In this document: in pieces, positions 1 through 9,593 of the stretch
Numbering within the stretch: position 1 is the first letter of the stretch
Layout of the letters: each line of letters opens with the position of its first letter
Assembly: GCF_014874095.1 (NCBI RefSeq)
Contig: NZ_JADBEB010000001.1
Span: 5,828,001-5,892,000 of the forward strand
DNA length: 64,000 bases
From: Plantactinospora soyae
GTDB lineage: Bacteria; Actinomycetota; Actinomycetes; Mycobacteriales; Micromonosporaceae
Direction of reading: 5' to 3'
Translations under genes and position numbers: made by a program
The notes under the pieces: generated by a model
Told to the model about the DNA's origin: nothing
What the model saw: only the letters and a program-made list of their open reading frames with translations
Databases searched by the model: none

Positions 1-1931
1 TGGTGAACCCGGACGTCTTCAAGGTGCGCGACGACGGAATCCTCGCCAAACAGCTCGCCGCCAAACACCTCGCCATCCACGCCCTGCCGGCCGGCGGTAC
101 GCAGGAGGTGGCGATCGACCCGCGGCGGCAGGAGCAGCCGGCGTTGACGGACGCGCAGGTCGTACGGCTCGTGCGGCTCGGGCGGCGGATCGAAGCGCAC
201 TTCGGCCGCCCGCAGGACATCGAATGGTGCCGGGTCGACGAGGACTTCCAGATCGTCCAGAGCCGGCCGATCACCACGCTGTTCCCCATCCCCGAGACCG
301 GTGACGCGGAGAATCACCTCTACGTCTCCGTCGGCCACCAACAGATGATGACCGACCCCATGAAGCCCCTGGGCATCTCCATGTGGCAGCTGACGGCCAT
401 GGCGCCGATGCACGAGGCGGGTGGGCGGCTCTTCGTCGACGCCATCCGGGCCCTGGCCTCGCCGGCCGGCCGCGCCGGCTTCCTGGAGATGGTGGGAAGA
501 TCCGATCCGCTGACCCGGGACGCGCTGGAGACCGTACTCGAGCGCGGCGACTTCGTACCGTCGCTTCCGGACGCGGGTCCCGGCAGGCCGCCGACCAGCG
601 GCGCGTCCACCCCGATCGAGACCGACCCGGCCATCGTCACCGAGCTGATCGCGCGCAGCGAGGCGTCCATCGCCGCCCTCCGGCGGGACATCGCGACGTT
701 GACCGGACCGGCGCTGTTCGACTTCCTGCTGGAGGCGTTCCAGGAGCAGAAACGAATCCTCGGTGAGCCGCTGAACTCGCAGGCGATCATGGCGGGGATG
801 GAGGCCACCTGGTGGCTCAACGACCAGTTGCAGGAGTGGCTGGGCGAGAAGAACGCGGCCGACACGCTCACGCTGTCCGCCCCCGACAACGTCACCTCGG
901 AGATGGGACTGGCGCTGCTCGACGTCGCGGACGTGATCCGCCCGCATCCGGAGGTGGTGGCGTTCCTGCGGGGCGTCGCGGACGAGAGCTTCCTGGACGA
1001 ACTGCCGAAGGTCGCGGGCGGGACCGAGGCGCGCGACGCCATCGAGGCATACCTCGACCAGTACGGCATGCGCTGCGCCGGCGAGATCGACATCACGAGG
1101 CCGCGCTGGAGCGAACGCCCCAGCACGCTGGTGCCCCTGATCCTCGACAACGTCCGGAACTTCGAGCCGGGCGCCGCGCAGCGGCGCTTCGCGCAGGGGC
1201 GGCAGGAGGCGCAGCGGATGGAACAGGACGTGCTGTCACGCCTGCGGGTCCTGCCGGACGGGGAGCGGAAAGCCGACGAGACCAAGCGGATGATCGATCG
1301 GGTCCGGACCTTCATCGGGTACCGGGAGTACCCGAAGTACGGCATCGTCAGCCGCTATTTCGTCTACAAGCAGGCCCTGCTGGCAGAGGCCGAGCGCCTC
1401 GTGCGGGCCAACGTGCTCCCGGACAAGGAGGACATCTTCTACCTCACGTTCCAGGAACTGCACGACGTCGTGCGCGCGAACCAGGTGGATGACCGGCTCG
1501 TCCAGCGGCGCAGGGAAGCGTTCCGGTCGTACCACGGGCTCACGGTGCCCCGGGTGCTCACCTCGGATGGCGAGGCCCTCACCGGGGCGTACCGGCGCGA
1601 CGACGTGCCGGCCGGTGCCCTGATCGGCCTACCAGTCTCCGCCGGGACCGTCGAGGGGAGGGCGCGGGTCATCCTCGACATGGCGGAGGCCGATCTCGAG
1701 GCGGGCGACATCCTGGTCACGGCCTACACCGACCCCAGTTGGTCGCCCCTGTTCGTCGCGATCGCGGGCCTGGTGACGGAGGTGGGAGGCCTGATGACCC
1801 ATGGCGCGGTGATCGCCCGGGAGTACGGCCTGCCGGCCGTCGTGAGCGTGCAGCAGGCCACCCGGCTGATCCGGGACGGTCAGCGGATCCGCGTACACGG
1901 AACCGACGGGTACGTCGAGATCCTGTCCTGA
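1..1931 (+). CDS. rph: Rifampicin phosphotransferase, 3' part (5' end outside window)
   Basis: This is the C-terminal 642 residues of a PEP-synthase-like enzyme. The family has about 865 residues, so roughly a quarter (most of the ATP-grasp domain) lies upstream of the window; the GTG at base 3 is internal and not a start. The end of the ATP-binding domain (SRPITTLFP) is followed by the rifampicin-binding insert, with the family-typical VGHQQMMTD stretch, and a C-terminal swivelling phosphohistidine domain (LMTHGAVIARE). The His codon at 1800-1802 (visible residue 600) is the phosphate-carrying residue. The family transfers the ATP beta-phosphate to rifampicin and inactivates it. Rph genes usually have a rifamycin-associated element upstream, which would be outside the window. 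A generic PEP-utilising enzyme is the alternative, but the rifampicin-domain similarity favours Rph. Confidence 0.9.
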   Translation, partial: VNPDVFKVRDDGILAKQLAAKHLAIHALPAGGTQEVAIDPRRQEQPALTDAQVVRLVRLGRRIEAHFGRPQDIEWCRVDEDFQIVQSRPITTLFPIPETGDAENHLYVSVGHQQMMTDPMKPLGISMWQLTAMAPMHEAGGRLFVDAIRALASPAGRAGFLEMVGRSDPLTRDALETVLERGDFVPSLPDAGPGRPPTSGASTPIETDPAIVTELIARSEASIAALRRDIATLTGPALFDFLLEAFQEQKRILGEPLNSQAIMAGMEATWWLNDQLQEWLGEKNAADTLTLSAPDNVTSEMGLALLDVADVIRPHPEVVAFLRGVADESFLDELPKVAGGTEARDAIEAYLDQYGMRCAGEIDITRPRWSERPSTLVPLILDNVRNFEPGAAQRRFAQGRQEAQRMEQDVLSRLRVLPDGERKADETKRMIDRVRTFIGYREYPKYGIVSRYFVYKQALLAEAERLVRANVLPDKEDIFYLTFQELHDVVRANQVDDRLVQRRREAFRSYHGLTVPRVLTSDGEALTGAYRRDDVPAGALIGLPVSAGTVEGRARVILDMAEADLEAGDILVTAYTDPSWSPLFVAIAGLVTEVGGLMTHGAVIAREYGLPAVVSVQQATRLIRDGQRIRVHGTDGYVEILS

Positions 1932-2059
1932 CCGACCAGACAGGGAAGGCCCGTCGACGCGTACGGCGAGGGGTCGAATGTCGTGGAAGGTGAGCTCCGA
2001 CACTGGCGGTAGGGGCTCTGCCGTCGCCACGGTGAGCCGAATGCCACCCTGCCAGCGTA

Positions 2060-2101
2060 TTCCCGGTGCCGGACCGACCCCTGTCCGGCCGGCACCGGGA
2101 A
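2060..2101. terminator. Hairpin downstream of rph, probable terminator
   Basis: An 11-bp perfect stem (TTCCCGGTGCC at 2060-2070 with GGCACCGGGAA at 2091-2101) has a further GGAC/GTCC pairing in its loop and outer GCCAGC/GCTGGC arms. It begins about 130 bases after the rph stop and precedes zwf. There is no T-tract, as is common for actinobacterial hairpin terminators; a regulatory structure for zwf is an alternative. Confidence 0.45.
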
Positions 2102-2272
2102 GAGGCTGGCAAGCTTGCTGTGTGGGGGACGGCGGAAGTGGTACGACTGGCATCGCCCCTACGCCGGTGACCGTCGCCACAGCCGTCGACGGCGTGTTCG
2201 GCAGCGCCTCTCAGCGATACTCAGACACTCGCGTGGGTCGATCGGCACCGCGCGATTGGAGGACCCAGGACC

Positions 2273-3775
2273 ATGGACAGCGCCCCTCAGATCACGTCTG
2301 AGCGCAACGCCCCACCAGCCACCTTGGTGATCTTCGGCGCGTCGGGTGACCTCACCCGCCGCAAGCTGATCCCCGCGGTGGCCAGCCTCGCCCGCCACCA
2401 CCGGCTGCCCCGCGAGTTCGCGCTGGTCGGGGTCGCGCGTACGGCGATGAGCGACGAGCAGTTCGCCGACTCCGCCCTCAACCGCCACGGCCTGCGTGAC
2501 TATCCGCAACTTGAGGGCGGGATCAGGTACGTGTCCGGTGGTTACGACGATCCGGAGACCTACAAGCGCCTCGCCGAGACGCTCGACCAGCTCGACGCCG
2601 AGCGCGGAACCGCGGGCAACCGCCTGTTCTACCTGTCGACTCCCGCCGAGGCGTTCGAGCCGGTCATCAACGGTCTCGCCGGTGCGGGCCTGAACCGCGC
2701 CCGGGAGGGCTCGTTCGCCCGACTGGTGATCGAGAAGCCGTACGGTCGCGACCTCGCCACCGCCCGTGAACTGGACGCGATCGTGCACTCCAGCTTCGAC
2801 GAGCCGCAGGTCTTCCGGATCGACCACTACCTGGGCAAGGACACCGTCCAGAACGTGATCGCGCTGCGCTTCGCCAACTCGATCTTCCAGCCGATCTGGG
2901 ACCGTAGCTGGGTCGACCACGTACAGATCACCGTTGCGGAGACGCTGGGGGTCGGCACCCGCGGCGGCTTCTACGAGAGCGCCGGGGCGATGCGCGACAT
3001 CGTGCAGAACCACGTGCTCCAGGTGCTCGCGCTCTCGCTGATGGAGCCACCGGCCTCGTTCGACGCGGAGGGGCTGCGCAACGAGAAGGTCAAGCTGCTC
3101 CAGGCGATCCGGCTGCCCACCGACCGGGACATCGCCGACCTGGCCGTTCGTGGCCAGTACACCCGCGGCGGTACCCGCGACGATCTGATGGCCGGCTACC
3201 GTGACGAGCCCGGTGTCGACCCGTTGTCGCGGACGGAGACGTACGCGGCGATGCGGCTCAACGTCGACAACTGGCGCTGGGCCGGGGTGCCGTTCTACGT
3301 GCGTACCGGTAAGCGGCTGCCGGCGCGGGTCACCGAGGTCGCGTTGCAGTTCCAGCGGCCCCCGCACCTGCCGATCCCGACCGACCAGCTCACCGAGTTG
3401 GACGCCGACGCGCTGATCCTGCGTATCCAGCCCAACGAGGGCATCTCGCTGCGCTTCGGCGCGAAGGTGCCCGGCCACTCGTTCCGGGTACGCACGGCGA
3501 GTATGGACTTCTCGTACGACAAGACGTTCCGCGAGGAGTCCCCGGAGGCGTACGAGCGGCTGCTGCTCGACGCGCTGCTGGGCGACCCGACGTTGTTCAT
3601 CCGTACCGACGAGGTCGAGCAGTGCTGGCGGATCGTGGACCCGATCATCGAACACTGGGCCAAGGACTCGTCTCCGATCCCTACGTACGAGGCCGCCTCG
3701 TGGGGTCCGACCGACGCCGAGCGCCTGATCGGCCGCAGCGGCCGTAGGTGGCGCAACGATGTGGGCGACTTCTGA
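2273..3775 (+). CDS. zwf: Glucose-6-phosphate 1-dehydrogenase
   Basis: The protein has 500 residues, the usual length for the family. It oxidises glucose 6-phosphate to 6-phosphogluconolactone with NADP+ in the cytosol, the entry step of the oxidative pentose phosphate pathway. The N-terminal Rossmann fingerprint GASGDLTRRKL starts at residue 22, and the substrate/catalytic signature RIDHYLGK is at residues 182-189. The ATG at 2273 is supported by GGAGGA at 2258-2263. The gene stands alone here, between the rph hairpin and a convergent ABC gene. Many actinomycetes carry several zwf paralogues, some linked to secondary metabolism, so this may not be the only copy; nothing in the window ties it to the neighbouring cluster. 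Confidence 0.96.
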   Translation: MDSAPQITSERNAPPATLVIFGASGDLTRRKLIPAVASLARHHRLPREFALVGVARTAMSDEQFADSALNRHGLRDYPQLEGGIRYVSGGYDDPETYKRLAETLDQLDAERGTAGNRLFYLSTPAEAFEPVINGLAGAGLNRAREGSFARLVIEKPYGRDLATARELDAIVHSSFDEPQVFRIDHYLGKDTVQNVIALRFANSIFQPIWDRSWVDHVQITVAETLGVGTRGGFYESAGAMRDIVQNHVLQVLALSLMEPPASFDAEGLRNEKVKLLQAIRLPTDRDIADLAVRGQYTRGGTRDDLMAGYRDEPGVDPLSRTETYAAMRLNVDNWRWAGVPFYVRTGKRLPARVTEVALQFQRPPHLPIPTDQLTELDADALILRIQPNEGISLRFGAKVPGHSFRVRTASMDFSYDKTFREESPEAYERLLLDALLGDPTLFIRTDEVEQCWRIVDPIIEHWAKDSSPIPTYEAASWGPTDAERLIGRSGRRWRNDVGDF

Positions 3776-3807
3776 CCCCGGCTCAACTGTGAGGGTTCGT
3801 GCCGGGG
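3776..3807. terminator. Hairpin between convergent zwf and ABC genes
   Basis: CCCCGGC (3776-3782) pairs with GCCGGGG (3801-3807) around an 18-base loop. It starts right after the zwf stop and ends 6 bases before the stop of the convergent ABC gene, a position fitting a bidirectional terminator. There is no U-tract. Confidence 0.45.
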
Positions 3808-3812
3808 TGGAG

Positions 3813-5615
3813 TCAGTCGAGGGTGTATGCGCGGCTGCTGATTTCGTAGAGTTCGGCGTACACCCCGCCCGCGGCGAGCAGGCTTTCGTGCCGCCCGGTC
3901 TCCACCAGGCGACCGCCCTGCATCACCAGGATCAGATCGGCGCCCGAGACCGTCGAGAACCGATGAGAGACGATGACGGTGACAGCGCCGGTCCGGGCGG
4001 CGAGATGGCGGGCCCGACGGACGTAATGCTCGAAGATGGCCCGCTCGCTGGGCGCGTCCAGCGACGCGGTCGGCTCGTCCAACACGAACAGCAGTGGCTC
4101 GTGTCGCATGCAGGCACGCGCCAGCCCGATCTTCTGCCACTGCCCCTCGGACAGTTCCCAACCGCCGAACTCGCGTCCCAAGGGTGTCGCCAGGCCATTC
4201 GGAAGCCGCTCGATCAGGCCGTCGGCGTCGGCGGCGGACACCGCTTCGAGGATGCGGCTCCGAGACCCGAGGTGTGGCAGGTCACCGAGGCCGACCGCCT
4301 CGCCCAACAGGGTGTGGTACCGGCCGAAGTCCTGGAACGTCACAGCCAGGCGCGCCCACCAGGAGGTGCCGTCCAGGTCGGCGAGGTCCGTGCCGTCCAA
4401 CAGGATCCGGCCGCTGCTCGGACGATGGAACTTGCACAGCACCTTCACCAGGGTGCTCTTGCCCGAGCCGTACTCGCCGACGATCGCGACGACGCTGCCT
4501 GCGGGAAAGTGGGCGGTGACGTCGTCGAGCGCGGCCCGATCGCTGCCCGGGTAGCGATAGGTCAGGTGCTCCAGCCGGATGCCGTCCCGCAGTGTCCGGG
4601 GTACCGCAGCACCGGCGGCCCGATCGTCGCCGTGCCCTCGCTCCCGGGCCGCGTAGTCCCGCAGCCACAGGTACGGCTCGAGCAGAACCGCGGAACTCGC
4701 CGTCAGCACCGACCGGGTCACCGCCTGCTGCACCAGGCCGCGCAGGCTGGTCGCAATCGCGATGGCGAGCACGACGTCACCGATGCTGCCGGCCCCACCC
4801 GCAGCGTCGTGGACGACCAGCGCGAGGGCCCCCGCGAAGCCGAGGGTGAAGATCGTCCACCCGCCGGCCGTCCACGCGGCGCCCACCAGTTGGGCTCGGA
4901 ACCGGGCCTCGTGGGCGGCGCGGAACGCGGCCGCCTGGCGGCGAATCAGTTCCGGCCCGGCCCCGGTGACCCGGATCTCCTTGCCGGAAGCGGCGTCGGT
5001 GGCGAGGTCGAACAGGTGACGCTGAAACCGCATGTCCTCAGCCGTCTCCGTCTCCGTCCGGATCACCGCCCGCCGGCCCCGGGTGTCGAACCACAGCGGG
5101 ATCACGGCGAAGGCCAACAGCAGCAACAGCAGCGGGCTGACCGTACTCAGCAGAATGAAGATGATCGCCAGCCGGACGACGTTGACCATCGCGTCGAGGG
5201 CGTTCCAGGCCGAGGCCAGCACTCCCCAGGAGGCGCCACGCAGTAGATCCACCCGGTCCAGGAAGTCACCGCGCTCCAGATGGTCCATGGTCTCGATGCC
5301 ACAGACATCTCGGAGGATCTCGGCGTCCAGTACCAGGAGCCCGGCCCGGTCCACCAGGTTGATCTTTACGGAGTTGCCGAGATACTCGACCGTCACGTTG
5401 ACGGTGTGCGCGGCCGCGGCACCGACCGCTCCGAGAATGGCAGCGTGCAGCACACCCGCGGTGCTGGAGTCCAGCGCCGACCGCAGCGCCAGCCCGGTGG
5501 CGGGAACCGTCACCAGGCTCAGCAGCCGGCAGGCGAACGCCGCCGCGGTCAGCCCCGGATAGTGCACGAAGCAGAGCCGCAGCAGCCGCCACCACAGTCG
5601 CGGGTATCGGGTCAC
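3813..5615 (-). CDS. ABC exporter half-transporter, subunit 2
   Basis: This 600-residue protein has an N-terminal transmembrane exporter domain (about residues 15-330, several hydrophobic helices) fused to a nucleotide-binding domain. It has Walker A GEYGSGKST, a non-canonical signature LSEGQ, Walker B FVLDEPTASLD and the H-loop VSHR. The start is the GTG at 5615, which overlaps the stop of the upstream half-transporter (GTGA); a longer frame upstream lies inside that gene. The pair probably forms a heterodimeric exporter with one degenerate and one consensus ATP site, as in other heterodimeric ABC exporters. It closes the divergon with the radical SAM and sulfotransferase genes, so export of a modified peptide or small molecule is the likely job. 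The substrate is unknown. Confidence 0.9.
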   Translation of the reverse strand: MTRYPRLWWRLLRLCFVHYPGLTAAAFACRLLSLVTVPATGLALRSALDSSTAGVLHAAILGAVGAAAAHTVNVTVEYLGNSVKINLVDRAGLLVLDAEILRDVCGIETMDHLERGDFLDRVDLLRGASWGVLASAWNALDAMVNVVRLAIIFILLSTVSPLLLLLLAFAVIPLWFDTRGRRAVIRTETETAEDMRFQRHLFDLATDAASGKEIRVTGAGPELIRRQAAAFRAAHEARFRAQLVGAAWTAGGWTIFTLGFAGALALVVHDAAGGAGSIGDVVLAIAIATSLRGLVQQAVTRSVLTASSAVLLEPYLWLRDYAARERGHGDDRAAGAAVPRTLRDGIRLEHLTYRYPGSDRAALDDVTAHFPAGSVVAIVGEYGSGKSTLVKVLCKFHRPSSGRILLDGTDLADLDGTSWWARLAVTFQDFGRYHTLLGEAVGLGDLPHLGSRSRILEAVSAADADGLIERLPNGLATPLGREFGGWELSEGQWQKIGLARACMRHEPLLFVLDEPTASLDAPSERAIFEHYVRRARHLAARTGAVTVIVSHRFSTVSGADLILVMQGGRLVETGRHESLLAAGGVYAELYEISSRAYTLD

Positions 5616-7501
5616 ATCGGCTCGCTGTCGATACGGTCGTCGTAGCCGTGGGTGAATCGCTGAGCCTGGATGCGGAACATGGCGGCGTACGACCCGTCGA
5701 GGCGGATCAGTTCCTCGTGTGTGCCGCATTCGGCGACTCGCCCACCGTCGAGCAGCACGATCCGGTCGGCCCGGCGTACGGTGGAGAGCCGGTGCGAGAT
5801 GAGCACGACACTGGCCCGGCCCGGCCGGGCCAACAGCCGGCCGAACAGCTCGAACTCGCTGCGCACGTCCAGGTGTGCGGTCGGTTCGTCCAGGACCAGC
5901 ACGCGGGCACCGGTGTGTACGGCGTAGAGCGCTCTGGCGAGCACCACCTGCTGCCACTGTCCGCCGGACAGGTCGACGCCGCCGGAGCGACCCCTGGCCA
6001 GCGGTGTCCGCCAGCCGTCCGGTAGCCGGGCGAGGAGGTGCTCCAGGCCGGCCTCGGCGGCAGCCCTCTTCCGTGCGGACGAGTTGGGCGGCACGACACC
6101 GTTCCCGAGCGTCACGTTGTCGGCGACAGACATCTCGTATCGGACGAAGTCCTGGAAGACGACGGAGAGGCGCTGTTGCCAGGCACCGATACCGAGCTGG
6201 CGGATATCGACACCGTCGGCGGTGATCCGGCCCGCGTCCGGCTCGTACAGTCCGGCCAACAGCTTGATCAGCGTCGACTTCCCGGTGCCGTTCAGCCCGA
6301 CGACGGCCAGTAGCTCATGCGGGTGAATGGTCAGGTTCAGGCCGTCGAGTACCGGACGCCCGGTGCCCGGGTAGGCGAAGCGGATCCCCGACAGTTCCAC
6401 CAGCGGTGTCCGGGTCGGCACCGCTCCGTCCGACCGCGTTCCAGCCCTGCCGTTCGACATCGGCGGCAGCACCCGGGTCAGGCCGCCCGGGAAATGGGAG
6501 GTGCCGAACTCCTCGCGCAGTCGCGCCATGGCCTGTAGCACCGGCAGCGCGCCCTCGATGTCCCCCGACTCGTCGAAGGTGCCGCCGACGGCGAGGTACA
6601 CACCCAGGCCGGCGGCGAACACGGCGGTCTGCACCGCGGCTGTCGTGTTCCCCTGCGTGACCGCGTGGGCCACGGCCGCGTAGCCGATGGCGAGCGGCAC
6701 GAACATGATCGCCGCGGTCGCGGTACTTCTTCGCCAGAGGCGCCGATTGAACGCCCACACCGGATCCAGCGAGGCGTGGATGCCCTGTGCCACTCGGTCC
6801 ACGGCCCACTCACCGAAGCCGTACACCCGCTGCTCCTTGCCCACGGCCGGGGACATGACCAGGTGCTTCCAGTAGTCGGCACGTCGACCCTGCCGTACCC
6901 CCTGGGCCCACAGCCGGGCCAGCTTGACGAAGTCGCGGCTGCGCACCGCACGCCCGACGAGCGCGGGCACGGCCAGGAGGGGGATCAACCACCAGGCGTA
7001 CGCGGCCAGCACCGCGGCGGCGCCGGCCGCGCCGACGTAGCGGGCGAGAAGGTGGAGCTGGGCGAGGGCGCCGTCACCGGGAGTCTTCTCGGTCCAGTTG
7101 CCGGGATCCGCCGCGACGAGGCGGATCCGGTCCCGGACTTGCGGGTCCTCCAGGCGGTCGAGGCTGGGGACCGCAGCCGCCAGACTCGCCACCTCGGCCC
7201 GGTGCGCACCATCGATCCGCGTCCTCACCAGGTAACGCAGCGGTTCGATGGCGGCGTCAACCAGATGGCCCAGCAGCAGGACCACGACGAACAGCGCCAA
7301 TGGTAGGGCCGCCGAGGAGAGGCCGCCGACGGCCAGCTGCACGTGTCCGATCAACAGGCCCATTGCCGCCGCCGAGGCCGCCGGGATCAGGGCGGACACC
7401 GCGTACGCGACGCTCAACGCGCCTACCGAGCCGGCACCGGCGTGGCGCAGCGCACCGAGCAGCATCAGCCGCCCCCGGAGCAGGGGCATCGGGCTGATCA
7501 T
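5612..7501 (-). CDS. ABC exporter half-transporter, subunit 1
   Basis: The transmembrane domain (about residues 15-330) is followed by a nucleotide-binding domain with canonical Walker A GLNGTGKST, signature LSGGQ, Walker B VLVLDEPTAHLD and H-loop ISHR. The ATG at 7501, preceded by a G-rich stretch, is preferred; a GTG at 7537, 9 bases after the radical SAM stop, is possible and would add 12 residues. Because this subunit keeps the consensus LSGGQ while its partner has LSEGQ, the two probably pair as a heterodimer. The gene is directly downstream of the radical SAM gene on the same strand, so co-transcription is very likely. Confidence 0.9.
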   Translation of the reverse strand: MISPMPLLRGRLMLLGALRHAGAGSVGALSVAYAVSALIPAASAAAMGLLIGHVQLAVGGLSSAALPLALFVVVLLLGHLVDAAIEPLRYLVRTRIDGAHRAEVASLAAAVPSLDRLEDPQVRDRIRLVAADPGNWTEKTPGDGALAQLHLLARYVGAAGAAAVLAAYAWWLIPLLAVPALVGRAVRSRDFVKLARLWAQGVRQGRRADYWKHLVMSPAVGKEQRVYGFGEWAVDRVAQGIHASLDPVWAFNRRLWRRSTATAAIMFVPLAIGYAAVAHAVTQGNTTAAVQTAVFAAGLGVYLAVGGTFDESGDIEGALPVLQAMARLREEFGTSHFPGGLTRVLPPMSNGRAGTRSDGAVPTRTPLVELSGIRFAYPGTGRPVLDGLNLTIHPHELLAVVGLNGTGKSTLIKLLAGLYEPDAGRITADGVDIRQLGIGAWQQRLSVVFQDFVRYEMSVADNVTLGNGVVPPNSSARKRAAAEAGLEHLLARLPDGWRTPLARGRSGGVDLSGGQWQQVVLARALYAVHTGARVLVLDEPTAHLDVRSEFELFGRLLARPGRASVVLISHRLSTVRRADRIVLLDGGRVAECGTHEELIRLDGSYAAMFRIQAQRFTHGYDDRIDSEPM

Positions 7502-7546
7502 GTGCGGTACCCCGCCGTCAGACTGCTGGGGCGGCACCGACCGACA

Positions 7547-8566
7547 TCACGGCCGGTCGCCGCCGGGGCTCGACCGTGGACGGACGGATCGGAAACACGG
7601 ACAGCGCTGGCACACCTCGTTCGTGGCCACGTCGAGCTCGGCGCGCCAGTGCACCGCAGCCGGCGAATTGACGACGGCGTGCAGGTCTCCCGCCTCGTGC
7701 AGGTTTCCGTAGGGCTCCAGGAAGAAACAGGGCCGGACGGTGCCGTCCACCTCGACGACTGCGGAGTCCCACGGGCGGCTGCAGGTCCGGTCGGCATGCT
7801 CCGCCAATCCGTGGAAGGCTCGGTAGTGCCCGTACAGGTACGTCCGTAGGTGGCTGGGCGACTCTTCAACGAGACCACTGGCGTACGAGTCGGCGCACTC
7901 CTCGGAGAGACGGTCGATCTCCGCTGCCAGCCGGGGCAGTTCGGCGGCCGGTACGGCCAGGTCGTGCTGTCGAGCCTCGTCCCATCCGCCGCTCCGGTTG
8001 AACGCCTCGGTGGTCAGATCGGCGGGGATGAAGCTGATCCGGTCTATGCCGAGCCGCTGCGCCGTACGCACGGTCTCCGGCAGGTGCCGGTAGTTGTAGC
8101 GGTGCACGGTACACCTGGCGAAGAGGGTGAAGTCCGGGTTCACCTTCCGCACCGCCGCGATGCCGGCCTCCAGCAACCGGAACGCATGCCGTACCCGGCG
8201 GACCTCGTCGTGGATCGTCGGCGGGCCGTCCAGGCTGACGAGAACGGCATCGAACCACGTGGTCACCTGTTCGGCGTACCTGCTCAGCAGCGGTCCGGTG
8301 GAGAGCAGTTCCAGCTTCATCCCGCGCTCGCGTAGCGGAGCGGCGATGCCGAACAGATTTCGGTGCATCAGTGGCTCGCCGCCGACGAGGACGACCTTCC
8401 GCACACCCAGCGCCGCCCACTGGTCGGCCCAGCGTTTCACGTCTGTGGCGTCGATCTCCCGACGAGACGTGTCTTGCCAGATGTCACACGACACGCAGCG
8501 CTGGTTGCAGCCCGCGTGTGGCCAGATGAACAGTTCGGACAGGGACGAGAGCACGTGTGCCACCAC
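7547..8566 (-). CDS. Radical SAM protein with SPASM-like C-terminus
   Basis: The protein has 339 residues. The [4Fe-4S]/SAM motif CxxxCxxC is at C20, C24 and C27, with GGEP at 62-65 for SAM binding. The C-terminal part contains a CSRPW block, a PCFF block and a CQRCPCF cluster, resembling the auxiliary-cluster (SPASM/twitch) regions of peptide- and sugar-modifying radical SAM enzymes. The GTG at 8566 has a strong GGAGG 5 bases upstream. It lies between the sulfotransferase and the exporter genes on the same strand. The family suggests radical modification of a peptide, nucleoside or sugar. No precursor peptide could be recognised in the 163 bases upstream, so a RiPP role is unproven. Confidence 0.85.
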   Translation of the reverse strand: MVAHVLSSLSELFIWPHAGCNQRCVSCDIWQDTSRREIDATDVKRWADQWAALGVRKVVLVGGEPLMHRNLFGIAAPLRERGMKLELLSTGPLLSRYAEQVTTWFDAVLVSLDGPPTIHDEVRRVRHAFRLLEAGIAAVRKVNPDFTLFARCTVHRYNYRHLPETVRTAQRLGIDRISFIPADLTTEAFNRSGGWDEARQHDLAVPAAELPRLAAEIDRLSEECADSYASGLVEESPSHLRTYLYGHYRAFHGLAEHADRTCSRPWDSAVVEVDGTVRPCFFLEPYGNLHEAGDLHAVVNSPAAVHWRAELDVATNEVCQRCPCFRSVRPRSSPGGDRP

Positions 8567-8729
8567 TACCTCCAGGTCCAGAGAGGTGTACGGAAGGCCG
8601 CAGCCTGCCTGCGGTCATCGCCTTTGTAGGTAGTGGGCTCTCAGCTCTCCAACCGGCGGTGGTGCGCGTCTCCCGCGTGACTCCGTCTCTGCGAGCAGTG
8701 ACCGGTCGACCGTCGGCGGCGAAGGGGTT

Positions 8730-9530
8730 TCACCGGAGGCCGCACCGTTTCCGCACTTCCGGTGGAAGGCCGGCTGCGATTCCGCTGCCGACCAGCTCCG
8801 TTCGAAAGCGTTCGGCAAATTCCTTGTTCAGGCTGGTACGCAGCACCTCGAGGTCGGAATTGGGTACGACCGTGTGCCGTACCCGAAGATATGCCAGGGC
8901 CTCCGTCGCCGCGCCCGCCGGGTCGGCCGCGAGATCCTCGTATCTGACCAGGTACGGTGCGATGCCCCGCTCGTCGAAGTAGCGGCGCCAACTCTTCTCG
9001 TCTTCCTGGATCACCCCGAGATAGTTGACCAAGAAGGAAAACTCGTACTCCGGTGGCTTGCTGGCGGGTCCCGCCGAGTTCTCGATATCGACGGTGGGTT
9101 CGCTGGTCCGTCGGTGGTAGATCCTGGTGGCCTCCGCAATCATCGCCGACACCGCCTGGGCAACCATGTCGTCCCGCCAGACGTAGATGTGCATCAGTTC
9201 AGGGCCGCGACGCTCGAACAACTCGAACGGGTCGATCCCGAGCCTCTCGCGACACCACGAAACCTGGTCCCAATGCACCTTGGCGGCCCGGGCGCCATTC
9301 TGGACAGCGAACTGGCGCGCATGCCGGAGGTAGTCGAATCCGGCACTCGGTTTCGGCTGCTGGCGGGTCGATCCCGGCGCCGCACCGCCCCAGGCAGTGA
9401 GGTTTACGTGCACTGAGCCACGGAAAAAGACCTCTCTCGGCGCCCCGGCTCCCGGAACGCTGGCCAGGGTGCTGCACAGCAGGCTGCTCCCGCTGCGTGG
9501 ATTGGCACACACGATGTATTCCAGCACCAC
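8730..9530 (-). CDS. Stf0-family sulfotransferase
   Basis: The N-terminus carries the PAPS 5'-phosphosulfate loop CANPRSGSSLL right after the first strand. Later blocks (YVWRDDMVAQAVS and LVRYEDLAADP) match the Stf0 group typified by mycobacterial trehalose 2-sulfotransferase. The enzyme would move sulfate from PAPS to a hydroxyl, usually on a sugar. I chose the GTG at 9530 because GGAGG at 9540-9544 is well spaced for it and Stf0 proteins start close to the PAPS loop; ATGs at 9539 and 9575 and a start at 9593 are alternatives. It is the first gene of the operon sulfotransferase, radical SAM, ABC, ABC. The acceptor is unknown; three glycosyltransferase-type genes nearby suggest a glycosylated intermediate. 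Confidence 0.85.
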   Translation of the reverse strand: MVLEYIVCANPRSGSSLLCSTLASVPGAGAPREVFFRGSVHVNLTAWGGAAPGSTRQQPKPSAGFDYLRHARQFAVQNGARAAKVHWDQVSWCRERLGIDPFELFERRGPELMHIYVWRDDMVAQAVSAMIAEATRIYHRRTSEPTVDIENSAGPASKPPEYEFSFLVNYLGVIQEDEKSWRRYFDERGIAPYLVRYEDLAADPAGAATEALAYLRVRHTVVPNSDLEVLRTSLNKEFAERFRTELVGSGIAAGLPPEVRKRCGLR

Positions 9531-9593
9531 GGCCCCCATCCTCCGTGTCACTCGACACCTGCGACGGTACGTCATAGATCGACAGACGTCCAC

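Noticed and set aside
320-1345. Long leftward frame opposite rph
   Set aside because: It is a shadow of the rph coding strand (Ser/Arg-rich, no family features), normal for GC-rich DNA.
3813-5957. 714-residue version of the second ABC subunit
   Set aside because: The first 114 residues are antisense-like Arg-rich sequence inside the partner gene; the GTG at 5615 with a GTGA overlap is the better start.
8567-8729. RiPP precursor peptide between the sulfotransferase and radical SAM genes
   Set aside because: The only leftward frames here overlap the sulfotransferase end or run into the radical SAM gene out of frame, and none has a ribosome binding site or a core-like tail.
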